From Chitinophaga agri (lineage in GTDB: Bacteria > Bacteroidota > Bacteroidia > Chitinophagales > Chitinophagaceae), in assembly GCF_010093065.1 (NCBI RefSeq), contig NZ_CP048113.1:992001-1056000 (forward strand): a stretch of 64,000 nucleotides of DNA. Reading direction: 5' to 3'. The translations under genes and the position numbers were made by a program. Each line of letters begins with the position of its first letter. Positions within the stretch are counted from its first letter, which is position 1. The notes under the pieces are model-generated. The model saw only the letters and a list, made by a program, of their open reading frames with translations. It did not search any database and was not told the origin of the DNA. Below, in pieces: positions 46,127-54,650 of the stretch.

Positions 46127-47002
46127 ATGTCAAAAGTTAAAGTAGGTTTTGTGCAAATGTCCTGCAATGGCAATAAGGCTGATAACCTCGCCAAGGCAAT
46201 AGAGCGGGTACGTGAAGCGGCAGCTAAGGGCGCGCAGATTGTATGTTTGCAGGAATTGTTTACTTCCCTTTATTTCTGTGACGTGGAGGATTATGATAAT
46301 TTCTCCCTGGCAGAACCTATTCCTGGTCCGTCTACCGAGACTTTACAGCAGGTAGCAGGTGAGCTGGGTGTGGTGATCATCGCTTCTCTGTTTGAGAAAC
46401 GTACGCAGGGTATCTACCATAATACGACTGCTGTGCTGGATGCTGACGGCAGCTACCTGGGCAAGTACCGTAAGATGCATATTCCGGATGATCCGGCTTA
46501 CTACGAGAAATTCTACTTCACGCCGGGTGACCTTGGCTATAAAGTGTTCAAAACTAAATTCGCCACTATTGGTGTATTGATCTGCTGGGATCAGTGGTAT
46601 CCGGAAGCGTCCAGGATCACCGCACTGATGGGTGCAGAGATCCTGTTCTACCCAACTGCTATTGGCTGGGCTACATCCCAGGACGAAGCGACCAATACGG
46701 AGCAATACAATGCCTGGCAGACTATCCAGCGTAGCCATGCAGTAGCCAATGGTGTACACGTAGTGAGCGTAAACCGTGTAGGTTTCGAGCAGGAAGGCGC
46801 TATGAAATTCTGGGGCGGTTCCTTCATTGCCAATCCGTTTGGTTCTATTATCTACCAGGCAGATCATGAAAAAGAAGAGGTATTCGTGCAGGAACTGGAC
46901 CTGTCCAAGACTGACAGATACCGTACACACTGGCCGTTCTTACGCGACAGAAGAATTGATTCCTACGCTCCTATCACCAAAAGATTTATCGACGAAGCAT
47001 AA
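46127..47002 (+). CDS. aguB: N-carbamoylputrescine amidase
   Basis: A 291-residue carbon-nitrogen hydrolase (nitrilase superfamily). The Glu-Lys-Cys triad is E43 (LQELFTS), K115 (KYRKMHIP) and C152 (LICWDQWYPE). The sequence around YEKFYFTPGD and the paired agmatine deiminase gene identify the AguB subgroup, which hydrolyses N-carbamoylputrescine to putrescine, CO2 and ammonia in the cytosol. The stop codon overlaps the next start (TAATG). A TAATTTTG element at 46079-46086 could be the promoter -7 box. Confidence 0.93.
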   Translation: MSKVKVGFVQMSCNGNKADNLAKAIERVREAAAKGAQIVCLQELFTSLYFCDVEDYDNFSLAEPIPGPSTETLQQVAGELGVVIIASLFEKRTQGIYHNTTAVLDADGSYLGKYRKMHIPDDPAYYEKFYFTPGDLGYKVFKTKFATIGVLICWDQWYPEASRITALMGAEILFYPTAIGWATSQDEATNTEQYNAWQTIQRSHAVANGVHVVSVNRVGFEQEGAMKFWGGSFIANPFGSIIYQADHEKEEVFVQELDLSKTDRYRTHWPFLRDRRIDSYAPITKRFIDEA

Positions 47003-48048
47003 TGAACGGACAACCAACTTTGAAACAGCAGGGATACTTCTTCCCTGCCGAATTCCATCCGCATGTCGCAACCTGGCTGAGCTGGCCGCATAAAGAAGCC
47101 AGCTGGCCCGGAAAGATCCACACGATCTATCCCTATTACAGCCAGTTCGTGAAATACCTGGCGGAGAGTGAAATCGTCCGTATCAATGTGATTGATGAAG
47201 CCATGAAGGCTTTTGCTATTGGCCATCTCCAAAGAGCGGGGGTCAATATGAACCAGGTGGAGTTTTATTTTAACCCGACGAATGATGCATGGTGCCGCGA
47301 TCACGGTCCGGCATTCCTGATCAATCCGGCGGAGAAGAAGAAGGTCATCGTCGACTGGAATTATAACGCCTGGGGCGGTAAATATCCTCCATTTGACCTG
47401 GATGACGTAGTACCAACGCGTATTGCGGAGCATTTCAACCTGCCAGTCTACCATCCTGGTATTATCATGGAAGGTGGTTCCGTAGAGTTCAACGGTAAGG
47501 GCACTGTCCTGACATCACGTTGTTGCCTGCTCAATGAAAACCGTAATCCGCACCTGAATCAGGCGCAGATCGAGACGTTCCTGCACGATTTCTATGGTAT
47601 GGACCAGGTGTTGTGGGTGGATGAAGGGATCATCGGGGATGACACTGATGGTCATATTGATGACACAGTCCGCTTTGTGAATGAGGATACGGTGCTGACG
47701 GTCGTCGAGTCCAATAAACAGGATGAGAACTATGAGCTCCTGCAGCAAAATCTCCGAGAACTGAAACAGATGCGTTTACTGAATGGTAAGCAGCTGAATG
47801 TAGTGGAGCTGCCGATGCCAGATCCAGTAGTGTTCGAAGATCAGCGTTTGCCGGCTTCCTACGCCAATTTTTACATTAGCAACAAGCATGTGATCGTGCC
47901 GGTGTTCAATTGTAAGCATGATGACAAGGCGCTACAGGTGATCAGCGAGTGTTTTAAAGACCGTGAGGTGGTTGGAATTGATTCTACAGAGATCATCTGG
48001 GGATTGGGCAGTTTTCACTGCCTGAGCCAGCAGGAACCTGCGGTATAG
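47002..48048 (+). CDS. aguA: Agmatine deiminase
   Basis: A 348-residue enzyme of the guanidino-group-modifying (PAD_porph) family. Visible active-site elements are GGSVEFNG, DDTDGHIDD (D214, H218) and the nucleophile C340 in GSFHCLSQQEPA. It converts agmatine to N-carbamoylputrescine, the substrate of the product of the preceding gene, so the operon completes agmatine-to-putrescine conversion. Start and upstream stop overlap by one base, indicating translational coupling. A strong terminator follows. Confidence 0.95.
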   Translation: MNGQPTLKQQGYFFPAEFHPHVATWLSWPHKEASWPGKIHTIYPYYSQFVKYLAESEIVRINVIDEAMKAFAIGHLQRAGVNMNQVEFYFNPTNDAWCRDHGPAFLINPAEKKKVIVDWNYNAWGGKYPPFDLDDVVPTRIAEHFNLPVYHPGIIMEGGSVEFNGKGTVLTSRCCLLNENRNPHLNQAQIETFLHDFYGMDQVLWVDEGIIGDDTDGHIDDTVRFVNEDTVLTVVESNKQDENYELLQQNLRELKQMRLLNGKQLNVVELPMPDPVVFEDQRLPASYANFYISNKHVIVPVFNCKHDDKALQVISECFKDREVVGIDSTEIIWGLGSFHCLSQQEPAV

Positions 48049-48071
48049 ATTTTTCTTATAATTCTTTCGGG

Positions 48072-48107
48072 CAGCACCACGGGTTTCCGTGGTGCTGTTT
48101 TTTTTTT
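48072..48107 (+). terminator. Rho-independent terminator of the aguBA operon
   Basis: CAGCACCACGG (48072-48082) and CCGTGGTGCTG (48087-48097) form a perfect 11-bp stem with a GTTT loop, followed by ten consecutive T residues. Confidence 0.97.
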
Positions 48108-48245
48108 GTGATAGCGGATTCGCGATCTGCGTTATTTCGTTTGTATTCGTTTATGGCATATTGTTAATGCTTGTTTTGAGTTTGGCATGTTTTATTCCGG
48201 AATACAGTTGTAAAGGCTGTTACTTTGTTTTTTGCGCTGCAAGAT

Positions 48246-48617
48246 CTATTTGGTTTCGGTTGATTTGTCTGTATCTAACTCGGACTTATCGAATTCCCTT
48301 TTAAAGTAAAAGTGATAGACGTTGGTGCCTGTACTGCTTGTGATAGGAAACGCATTGACGAGCTTCCAGCCGATGCCGCCCATATAGTTCAGCGCATCAA
48401 CGACAGAGTTAAATTTCTTCACTTTGCCCAGTTCATCTTTTATGCGGTGATCTTTCATTTCGAATAATCTTCTTTCTTCTCCAAAGTCGACGTCAATGGT
48501 GACTTTGTTACTCATCATTCTTGCCTGTGCCACGACTTCACAATATTGTTCGACTTTCTCCTGGGCAAATGCTGATACCGGTAGGAGGAACAATATGGAT
48601 ATAAATAGTTGCTTCAT
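48246..48617 (-). CDS. Small secreted hypothetical protein
   Basis: A 123-residue protein with a signal peptide (cleavage near AFAQE). The mature part has AQARMMSNKVTIDVDFGEER and DALNYMGGIGWKLVNAFP, a small alpha/beta pattern seen in uncharacterised Bacteroidota proteins. I know of no assigned function. It is isolated between the agu terminator and a terminator at 48.7 kb. Confidence 0.65.
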   Translation of the reverse strand: MKQLFISILFLLPVSAFAQEKVEQYCEVVAQARMMSNKVTIDVDFGEERRLFEMKDHRIKDELGKVKKFNSVVDALNYMGGIGWKLVNAFPITSSTGTNVYHFYFKREFDKSELDTDKSTETK

Positions 48618-48710
48618 ATGGAAATAATAATTAGATAGTATATAGGTTTCGTTGATGCCTGCAAGGTAACATATCGGGTGTGCTGAAAAAACAGGAGATT
48701 TCCCCTTTTA

Positions 48711-48745
48711 ATAAAAAACAGCCGGACGATAATGCCCGGCTGTTT
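48711..48745 (-). terminator. Terminator on the minus strand
   Basis: On the minus strand AACAGCCGG pairs with CCGGCTGTT around a 10-base loop, followed by TTTTATT. It terminates transcription from the 48.87-49.44 kb gene. Confidence 0.85.
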
Positions 48746-48759
48746 CAGCTTTTCAAATA

Positions 48760-48864
48760 TTAAAAAATGGCCGCTACTTCTTCCGCGCTGTTCCCCTGTA
48801 GATCCTCTGCCGTAATGAGAATTTTTGCACCAGGGAAGAGCGTCCTGCTTTTGCGGAAGCACGG
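48760..48864 (-). pseudogene. Remnant of a paralogous C-terminus directly after the 48.87-49.44 kb gene
   Basis: Reading on past the stop of the upstream gene, one frame stays open as SRTLFPGAKILITAEDLQGN, then SAEEVAAIF and a stop at 48760-48762. This aligns with the end of the neighbouring intact protein (TRVVVTVTDVPGNKTEKDV): AKILITAEDLQGNSAEEV against RVVVTVTDVPGNKTEKDV. There is no start codon or upstream body. It therefore looks like the last piece of a tandem duplicate, lying before the shared terminator. Confidence 0.5.
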
Positions 48865-48871
48865 TTAGTGT

Positions 48872-49441
48872 TTAGGAAACGATGACGTCCTTCTCCGTCT
48901 TGTTGCCCGGTACATCCGTTACTGTTACGACCACGCGTGTGCCGGTAAGGGCAGCATTAGGGGCAGTTACAGTATAGATCCAGGTACGCCGGTCTGTCTC
49001 TTTCAGCACGGCAGCTCCCTGCTCCAGTTCAACACCAGCCTGCGAGAAGATGGTAACTATTGCTGATTTCGGGGTAATGACATCCCTCGCTCTGATGGTG
49101 ATCAGATCACCTGCCGCGCCCTTGTAATCGCCGATGTTCACATCATCAATTACGGGCGGACTTGTGGCATCCCGGAAGGCGGCGTTATAAGCGGTTTGCG
49201 CTCCTTTTGCTGCTTTCTGATATTGAGCCTTGATGACAGGGTCTTTTATGGCCCCCTGTGCGTACAGCGTGGCTGTGAAGAAATTCTCGCGTGCTTCCAG
49301 TTGTGCAGCTGTTGGTGGTGTGGTGCTTGGACCACGTTTGATACCAACGATCGTTTTACGCTTCGTCACACGGAAGTTCATCTTTTTACCGATAGTGCCG
49401 GATACGCCACTAACGAAGATGTTGTTTTTTACATATGCCAT
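48872..49441 (-). CDS. Hypothetical protein resembling DUF6266-type proteins
   Basis: The start is placed at 49441 (MAYVKNNIFVSGVSGTIGKK), giving 189 residues; the open frame extends 25 codons upstream with no similarity. The N-terminal plan (GVSGTIGKKMNFRVTKRKTI followed by a TPPTAAQLEARENF segment) recalls the uncharacterised DUF6266 proteins, whose N-terminus reads as G.SGKVG followed by a basic patch. The C-terminal ~90 residues are beta-rich, Ig-like. No signal peptide. A degenerate paralogous tail follows it. Function unknown. Confidence 0.65.
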   Translation of the reverse strand: MAYVKNNIFVSGVSGTIGKKMNFRVTKRKTIVGIKRGPSTTPPTAAQLEARENFFTATLYAQGAIKDPVIKAQYQKAAKGAQTAYNAAFRDATSPPVIDDVNIGDYKGAAGDLITIRARDVITPKSAIVTIFSQAGVELEQGAAVLKETDRRTWIYTVTAPNAALTGTRVVVTVTDVPGNKTEKDVIVS

Positions 49442-49659
49442 TGTGATGCAGTTTTCGTGATTAAAAAGTTGATTAATCACAATCATGATCACCAGGTCAA
49501 ACAGGAGGCACCTCACTCCTGCCTTAGGTGCAGCCCCTTGATCGCGATTGCTGACACAATGTTAAGCTGATTATTACCCCGATCTTACGCTATGTACGTG
49601 AACTGCAAAATCATGTACGTAAACCGCATAAATCCGGGGGCGGATATTCTAAAATAGTG

Positions 49660-49980
49660 TTAGAAGCATTCAAAGTGATTGAGCAACTCAGCCTTATGCT
49701 CCCTGCCGATAGGGAGTTCATCGCCATTTTTCATGATCACCGTTTCGCCAATCAGCCGCACATGGTTTAGACGCACAACGTAACTTCTGTGGATACGGCA
49801 AAATGATTCCGCAGGAAGACGTTCCTGGGCTAACTGCAGGCTGGACCTTATTTTAAATTTGCGGTTATCGGTTAATTTAAACTCAACGTAGTTATCTGAT
49901 ACTGAAAAATAAACGATCTCTTCATCCTGGATCGCTTCATTTACGCCATTCTTGGTAACGAAAAGCAGGGGACGTCCCAT
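49660..49980 (-). CDS. Stand-alone LytTR-family DNA-binding protein
   Basis: A 106-residue protein consisting only of a LytTR domain: EEIVYFSVSDNYVEFKLTDN, RKFKIRSSLQLAQERLP, CRIHRSYVVRLNHV and MKNGDELPIGR cover the ten-strand fold. LytTR domains bind DNA and normally follow a receiver domain; none is present here and no kinase is adjacent. It may regulate nearby accessory genes. The GTAGTCGTAG-like direct repeats upstream (about 50044-50092) are possible binding sites. Confidence 0.85.
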   Translation of the reverse strand: MGRPLLFVTKNGVNEAIQDEEIVYFSVSDNYVEFKLTDNRKFKIRSSLQLAQERLPAESFCRIHRSYVVRLNHVRLIGETVIMKNGDELPIGREHKAELLNHFECF

Positions 49981-50194
49981 ATTTCTTAATAATAGAATTA
50001 GATGTTGAAGAATAATTGTGGTAGGAAACTGAGTATTGGGCTAGCTGTAGGACAGGTAGTCGTAGGACGGATAGTAGGTATAGTCGTAGTCGTGGCTGTG
50101 AAGTCAGGTGGGATAAACGGTACTGAAGGAGGAAAAAGTTAACAATGAAATTTACTACTGATACGGGTCTGATCAAATAAAGCATTTTATACAT

Positions 50195-50702
50195 TTAATT
50201 TCGAGGGTTAATACGTGGATCATCTGTGATACACGTAAGGTTTCTTTCTACAAGTTTAAGTAAAATAACAGCTTAAAGATCAATCTGATAAAAATTTTCC
50301 TGAAAAATTAGCAAAAAACAGTGAGGCAATAAAATGAGTAAAACATTGAAAATTAATATATTACCCAGCAACCAACGCGACTACATGGCGGCCATTGTCT
50401 ACTATTATAGATTGTTCTGGTACTCTTTGAGGATGAACTGATTGTCGGATACGGATGTACTCCGTTTTGTGATAGATAAAGGACTTGTTATTGCCATCGT
50501 TCTTTTGGTAAACTCTGGGAAAACGGGATGGCGGGTTTTACGTGATTTATAACAAGGGAAGGCTGGATGGTACTATTTATTGCAACTTACCTAATTCATC
50601 ACTCAAAACCCTATCATATAGCTGACAGCGAGAAAAAAATACAAACTAGTTGGTATTGTACAACATACTTAATACCACTAATTTAGGATAATATAATCCC
50701 AT
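50195..50702. other. AT-rich intergenic region, no convincing gene
   Basis: About 500 bases with only short ORFs. The longest with an ATG is a 35-codon ORF at 50334-50441 (SKTLKINILPSNQRDYMAA), which I cannot support as a gene. It marks the left edge of the AT-rich accessory stretch. Confidence 0.5.
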
Positions 50703-51233
50703 ATGAACACATTAAAAATAATAGTAATTGTGGCGATTCTCTCGTTAGGAATCTATGTTGCCCTATCTCCTGGGGTGGTGTATGCACCAACTCCGAGGAT
50801 AGTCCTATATTTCCTAATCTGCTTTCTGCCCAGCCTCTTGCTAGGAGCCGAAGCTACATCAAGATTTGAACTACAATTGCCAGGTTTTGTGTTCACTACA
50901 GCAGGAGCATGTGCAATTTGCTTTGGAGCCTTACTGTTAGTCACCCACCTGGCGAAACCCGAAGAGAAGATAGCCGTCTTTCAAATATATGATGAGCACA
51001 ATGAACCTGTTGCTTTAGACTGGGATGGTGCAATAGATATTCCTATAACCGCGCAGGGATTATCTGTCACAAGGTTCATTGATAGAAATAGTGTTATCGT
51101 TATATTTCCAGAACAAGTTAGTCTCGTTGAAATTCGCATAAAAAAATCCTATACAGGCCATACATATACTGGGAATATTAGTTATTCAGGCAATAGAACA
51201 GCAAAGATCGTCCTGGGAGAATCGTTAAATTAA
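50703..51233 (+). CDS. Membrane protein of unknown function
   Basis: A 176-residue protein with three predicted membrane helices in the first ~85 residues (IVIVAILSLGIYVALS; IVLYFLICFLPSLLLGA; FTTAGACAICFGALLLVTHL). An 85-residue beta-rich domain follows (KIAVFQIYDEHNEPVALDW, VRIKKSYTGHTYTGNISYSG-like). I do not recognise the family. It ends 14 bases before the secreted hypothetical at 51248, indicating an operon. Base composition is more AT-rich than the flanking chromosome. Confidence 0.65.
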   Translation: MNTLKIIVIVAILSLGIYVALSPGVVYAPTPRIVLYFLICFLPSLLLGAEATSRFELQLPGFVFTTAGACAICFGALLLVTHLAKPEEKIAVFQIYDEHNEPVALDWDGAIDIPITAQGLSVTRFIDRNSVIVIFPEQVSLVEIRIKKSYTGHTYTGNISYSGNRTAKIVLGESLN

Positions 51234-51247
51234 AACATTACACAGGT

Positions 51248-52054
51248 ATGCCACATCAAAAAATTGACCTACTTACATTAAGCATCATACTGCTATTCAT
51301 TCCCAGCATAGCAAATGCCCAAATAGATCAGGAAAAACTCGACAATTTACGAGGTAAATATCCGTGGGGCAGCATTTACGTAACGTATTCCTCTATCATA
51401 AATCTCAGCTCCATCCTAAAGGACGATAAAAGGACTCCCCGACTCGAGCAGCAATACTCAACAACAGCAATGTCTACTCTCAATCAGTTTTTACAAGGGT
51501 TCAGAAATAGGCCCAGTAATGAAAACATTTCATTCATAGAAATTGACCTAAATAGAATCGAAGCAGGCTATAAGAGGGCCAACGATGTAGGAGGTGAAAT
51601 AACTTCAATCGCATGGAGTAAAGAAAACGTGGTGAATATTGCTGATATATGCGACAGACAATTAATAGTACTTGTCAACTTAAAACGCACTCTTTCACTG
51701 ATGTCGAATGATTCAATCTCTATTCAACTGGCTTATGATAATCTTAACTTACTCAAAAGCGATCTACTATTATCCGACGAAGCTTATTTTCTGGCCGCAT
51801 CTGAATTTCAGCTTTTAATGGTAAAGAAAGATTATAATGACATTGCAAACCTCGACATAAAAATCCGATCCGACATAGCAGCATTCCTTAAGGACTATGA
51901 CAACAAATACATGCAATTGAAGGATTTTAAATTGTCTAACGACAACATTAAAAACAAAAATGCAAATTTATTTCTGCAAAATATGGCCGGATTAGAAAAA
52001 AACTTATATCCCAACCGTAGAACGACATCCCTGGGCGACACTGTTAACTTCTGA
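51248..52054 (+). CDS. Secreted or membrane-anchored hypothetical protein
   Basis: A 268-residue protein with an N-terminal signal (LSIILLFIPSIANAQID). The mature part is predicted largely helical (YSSIINLSSILKDDKR, NLKRTLSLMSNDSIS, LNLLKSDLLLSDEAYFL) with many Lys/Asn residues. I recognise no domain. It is the second gene of a two-gene unit with the three-helix membrane protein, so the pair may act together at the envelope. It is AT-rich like its neighbour. Confidence 0.6.
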   Translation: MPHQKIDLLTLSIILLFIPSIANAQIDQEKLDNLRGKYPWGSIYVTYSSIINLSSILKDDKRTPRLEQQYSTTAMSTLNQFLQGFRNRPSNENISFIEIDLNRIEAGYKRANDVGGEITSIAWSKENVVNIADICDRQLIVLVNLKRTLSLMSNDSISIQLAYDNLNLLKSDLLLSDEAYFLAASEFQLLMVKKDYNDIANLDIKIRSDIAAFLKDYDNKYMQLKDFKLSNDNIKNKNANLFLQNMAGLEKNLYPNRRTTSLGDTVNF

Positions 52055-52215
52055 TAATTCAGGCAACAACGTTGATTACGTTAGACACTAGCCAAATAGC
52101 AGCATAGCACCTGATGTCATGCTGACACATCAATAATATAATTGCGCTATAATGTAGAATCAAGAACTAGTGCAGCTGAACAAGTGCGGTGAGTCTATAA
52201 TGACAATTCTAATGA

Positions 52216-52497
52216 AGCTACGGCATTAAAATTATTAATCGATACTATGACATACTGGATCAAATAGTAGAGCACAATATAACCGAAGAGAAAGAGGCAA
52301 GGCATAGCGACATTGAATTTAGACATTGGTACCAGGAGTCTAAAACAGTAATTAGTTCGTCAAGGCAGCGGTGCGAAGCTCTTTTGGCTGAACGAACTGA
52401 CACCTTTATCAGCAAGCTACTAAGACCAATAGATACTTACAAATCGGGAAAAAGCAGGAGCCTGATTATTTCCGAAGAAACTGCATTCTTTGAATAA
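52216..52497 (+). pseudogene. Open frame without a start codon, possible gene remnant
   Basis: The frame is open for 93 codons between TGA at 52213 and TAA at 52495. It reads as a plausible helical protein (INRYYDILDQIVEHNITEE, RHWYQESKTVISSSRQRCEA, LLAERTDTFISKLL) with no ATG, GTG or TTG near its beginning. It looks like the C-terminal piece of a lost gene lying between the hypothetical operon and the DUF262 pair. No family was recognised. Confidence 0.35.
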
Positions 52498-52850
52498 AAC
52501 CAAGACGGTAAATACGTTCCAATAGTATCATTTTGATTTTCCATAAAAAAATCATTAATTGCAGTATTAACTTATCTTATTTGTAATAATTAATCAATCC
52601 CAATACGTTATGTCCCTTTGAAATTTGGTCTGTTTAACCAACATTAAGATTATAAATAAGCAAAATTAAAGATCCAGGATACTATTGCTATATCAGGCAA
52701 CGATCGCCTTTTATAGGCTGATAGCAAGCTTTATTTGATCCATACAGTAGTATGGATATTCCATCCTGTATTATCATTAAGCTTCAAATCGTCTCTATAC
52801 GTTTCAGTTAAAGAAATACTTCGTTACAACCACTACAATCACCCAATTTC
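52498..52850. other. AT-rich leader region of the DUF262 operon
   Basis: About 350 bases without an ORF separate the remnant from the first DUF262 gene. TTTG-like and TA-rich elements are frequent, so I cannot single out one promoter. Confidence 0.4.
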
Positions 52851-54650
52851 ATGGCCGTCACAAAATTGATACTAAAACCGGTTTGTCAGCTCCGTGGTGA
52901 GCGTTTTTACGTCCCTGCCTATCAGAGAGGATACCGGTGGACTCAGATGCAGGTATTAGCCCTGCTGGAAGATATATGGAAGTTCAGGATTGACAATCAT
53001 AATTCCCAAAGGGAAGTATTCTATTGCCTTCAACCGCTGGTTGTTGCCCAGTCACCCCAAGGGTGGATTGTCATAGATGGACAACAAAGACTAACCACCA
53101 TTCAACTCATTATCATTTATTTAAGAACGCTCACAGAAGATCCTGAATATTTTAAATTTGTCCTCTCCTATGAGACGAGACCTGAAAGTCAACGGTTCGT
53201 TGAAAACCTACATACCATGGAACATGCAGATAATATTGATTATCATTACATGATTGAGGCCTATCACGCAATCGATACATGGTTTAAAGGGAAAGGACCA
53301 AATGCAAAAATTAATTTCCAACAAACGTTATTGAATGATGATGAAGACGGGAAAAATGTAAAAGTAATTTGGTACGAAGTGGAACATGCAGAGACTGCCA
53401 ATCACATTGATATTTTCACCCGTCTCAATATTGGCAAAATTGCATTGACAAACGCAGAATTGATCAAAGCCTATCTTTTACAAAAAACCCATTTCAGTCC
53501 TGAAAAGGCTAACCTTAAACAAATTCAGATCGCCTCCGAATGGGACTACATTGAGAAAATGCTTCAACGGGACGACTTCTGGTACTTTATTTATGATTCC
53601 TCTGACTCATCGGCATATGAAAACCGGATAGAGTATCTTTTCGACAGAATGTTTGACCGGAAACCAGAACATGATCATTATTATACGTTTTACTCATTTA
53701 TTAATGAAAGGAATCTTATCAAGGATCAAAATAACAATGTAGACGTTGGCGCGATGTGGATAAGGGTCAAAAATTACTTCCAGGTATTTGAAGAATGGTT
53801 TAATAATAACGACCTCTATCATTTAATTGGATACCTGATTTGTTGCGAATATAGAATCGATGCACTAAAGCAAACTGCAGATAACCAAACTAAAGACAGC
53901 TTTGTTCAAATCCTAAATCAAAAAATACAGGATACTGTTAACTTCTACATTGAGGACCTCGAATACGGTGCAGACAATGATAAGATTAAAAAAGTATTAT
54001 TACTTTTCAATATACGCACTTTGATGCTCTCTAAGGGAGATAGCAGATTCCCATTCAATTTATATAAAATGAATAGATGGGACATTGAACATATCAGTTC
54101 TCAAACAGAAAAAGACATCGACAAACGTTACAGAAAAGAATGGATGGCTGATATTATAACCTATTTTTCAGGGCAAAGCATAGATACTATCGTGGAAAAT
54201 GAGCAGCCGGAAAGCGTCCTTTTTATTGGTTTGAACGATCGGGACAGGAGTATCTGTGAGCGGCTATTCAAACTGTATACGAAAGAAACAGTTAACGACC
54301 GTGAATTTGACAATGTGAAAAATGAAATAGCAGAGCGGTTTAAGGAAGGTGTTAAGGCAACCAACAAATATATGGATAATATAGGTAATCTGGCCCTACT
54401 TGATTCAAATACTAACCGCGGTTACAAAAATGCATTTTTCCCTATTAAGAGACAACGTATCATCGAGAATGACAGTATCGGAAAGTTTGTGCCAATCTGT
54501 ACCAAGAATGTATTCCTGAAGTATTATTCAGATCAACTAGGAGACGTAATGCACTGGAAAGAAAGCGATGCAATATCCTATACCCATTCAATTAACCGCA
54601 TTTTGGAAAAGTATCTACCTCAAAAGAAAAACAACGTACCATGCAACTAA
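52851..54650 (+). CDS. DUF262/DUF1524 protein (GmrSD-type nuclease family), first of a pair
   Basis: A 599-residue protein. The N-terminal DUF262 domain has YQRGYRW at about 24-30 and D76-GQQR-L (VIDGQQRLTTIQ), the ParB/Srx-like catalytic loop. The C-terminal DUF1524 region has H414 in WDIEHISSQ and NIGNLALLDSNTNRGYKNAF, then FPIKRQR, the HNH-like nuclease signature. This is the fused GmrS-GmrD layout of type IV modification-dependent restriction enzymes and of BrxU, which cut modified phage DNA using NTP. The next gene, also DUF262, overlaps its end by 10 bases. AT-rich, island-like context. Confidence 0.88.
   Translation: MAVTKLILKPVCQLRGERFYVPAYQRGYRWTQMQVLALLEDIWKFRIDNHNSQREVFYCLQPLVVAQSPQGWIVIDGQQRLTTIQLIIIYLRTLTEDPEYFKFVLSYETRPESQRFVENLHTMEHADNIDYHYMIEAYHAIDTWFKGKGPNAKINFQQTLLNDDEDGKNVKVIWYEVEHAETANHIDIFTRLNIGKIALTNAELIKAYLLQKTHFSPEKANLKQIQIASEWDYIEKMLQRDDFWYFIYDSSDSSAYENRIEYLFDRMFDRKPEHDHYYTFYSFINERNLIKDQNNNVDVGAMWIRVKNYFQVFEEWFNNNDLYHLIGYLICCEYRIDALKQTADNQTKDSFVQILNQKIQDTVNFYIEDLEYGADNDKIKKVLLLFNIRTLMLSKGDSRFPFNLYKMNRWDIEHISSQTEKDIDKRYRKEWMADIITYFSGQSIDTIVENEQPESVLFIGLNDRDRSICERLFKLYTKETVNDREFDNVKNEIAERFKEGVKATNKYMDNIGNLALLDSNTNRGYKNAFFPIKRQRIIENDSIGKFVPICTKNVFLKYYSDQLGDVMHWKESDAISYTHSINRILEKYLPQKKNNVPCN

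Noticed and set aside
48614..48862. 82-codon minus-strand ORF
   Set aside because: It overlaps a terminator and a different frame with clear similarity to the neighbouring protein tail; its own translation has no protein-like pattern.
50044..50092. GTAGTCGTAG-like repeats considered as a CRISPR or tandem array
   Set aside because: The units are short, irregular and without spacers; at most binding sites or low-complexity DNA.
50334..50441. 35-codon ORF in the AT-rich intergenic region
   Set aside because: Too short, no similarity, no regulatory context.
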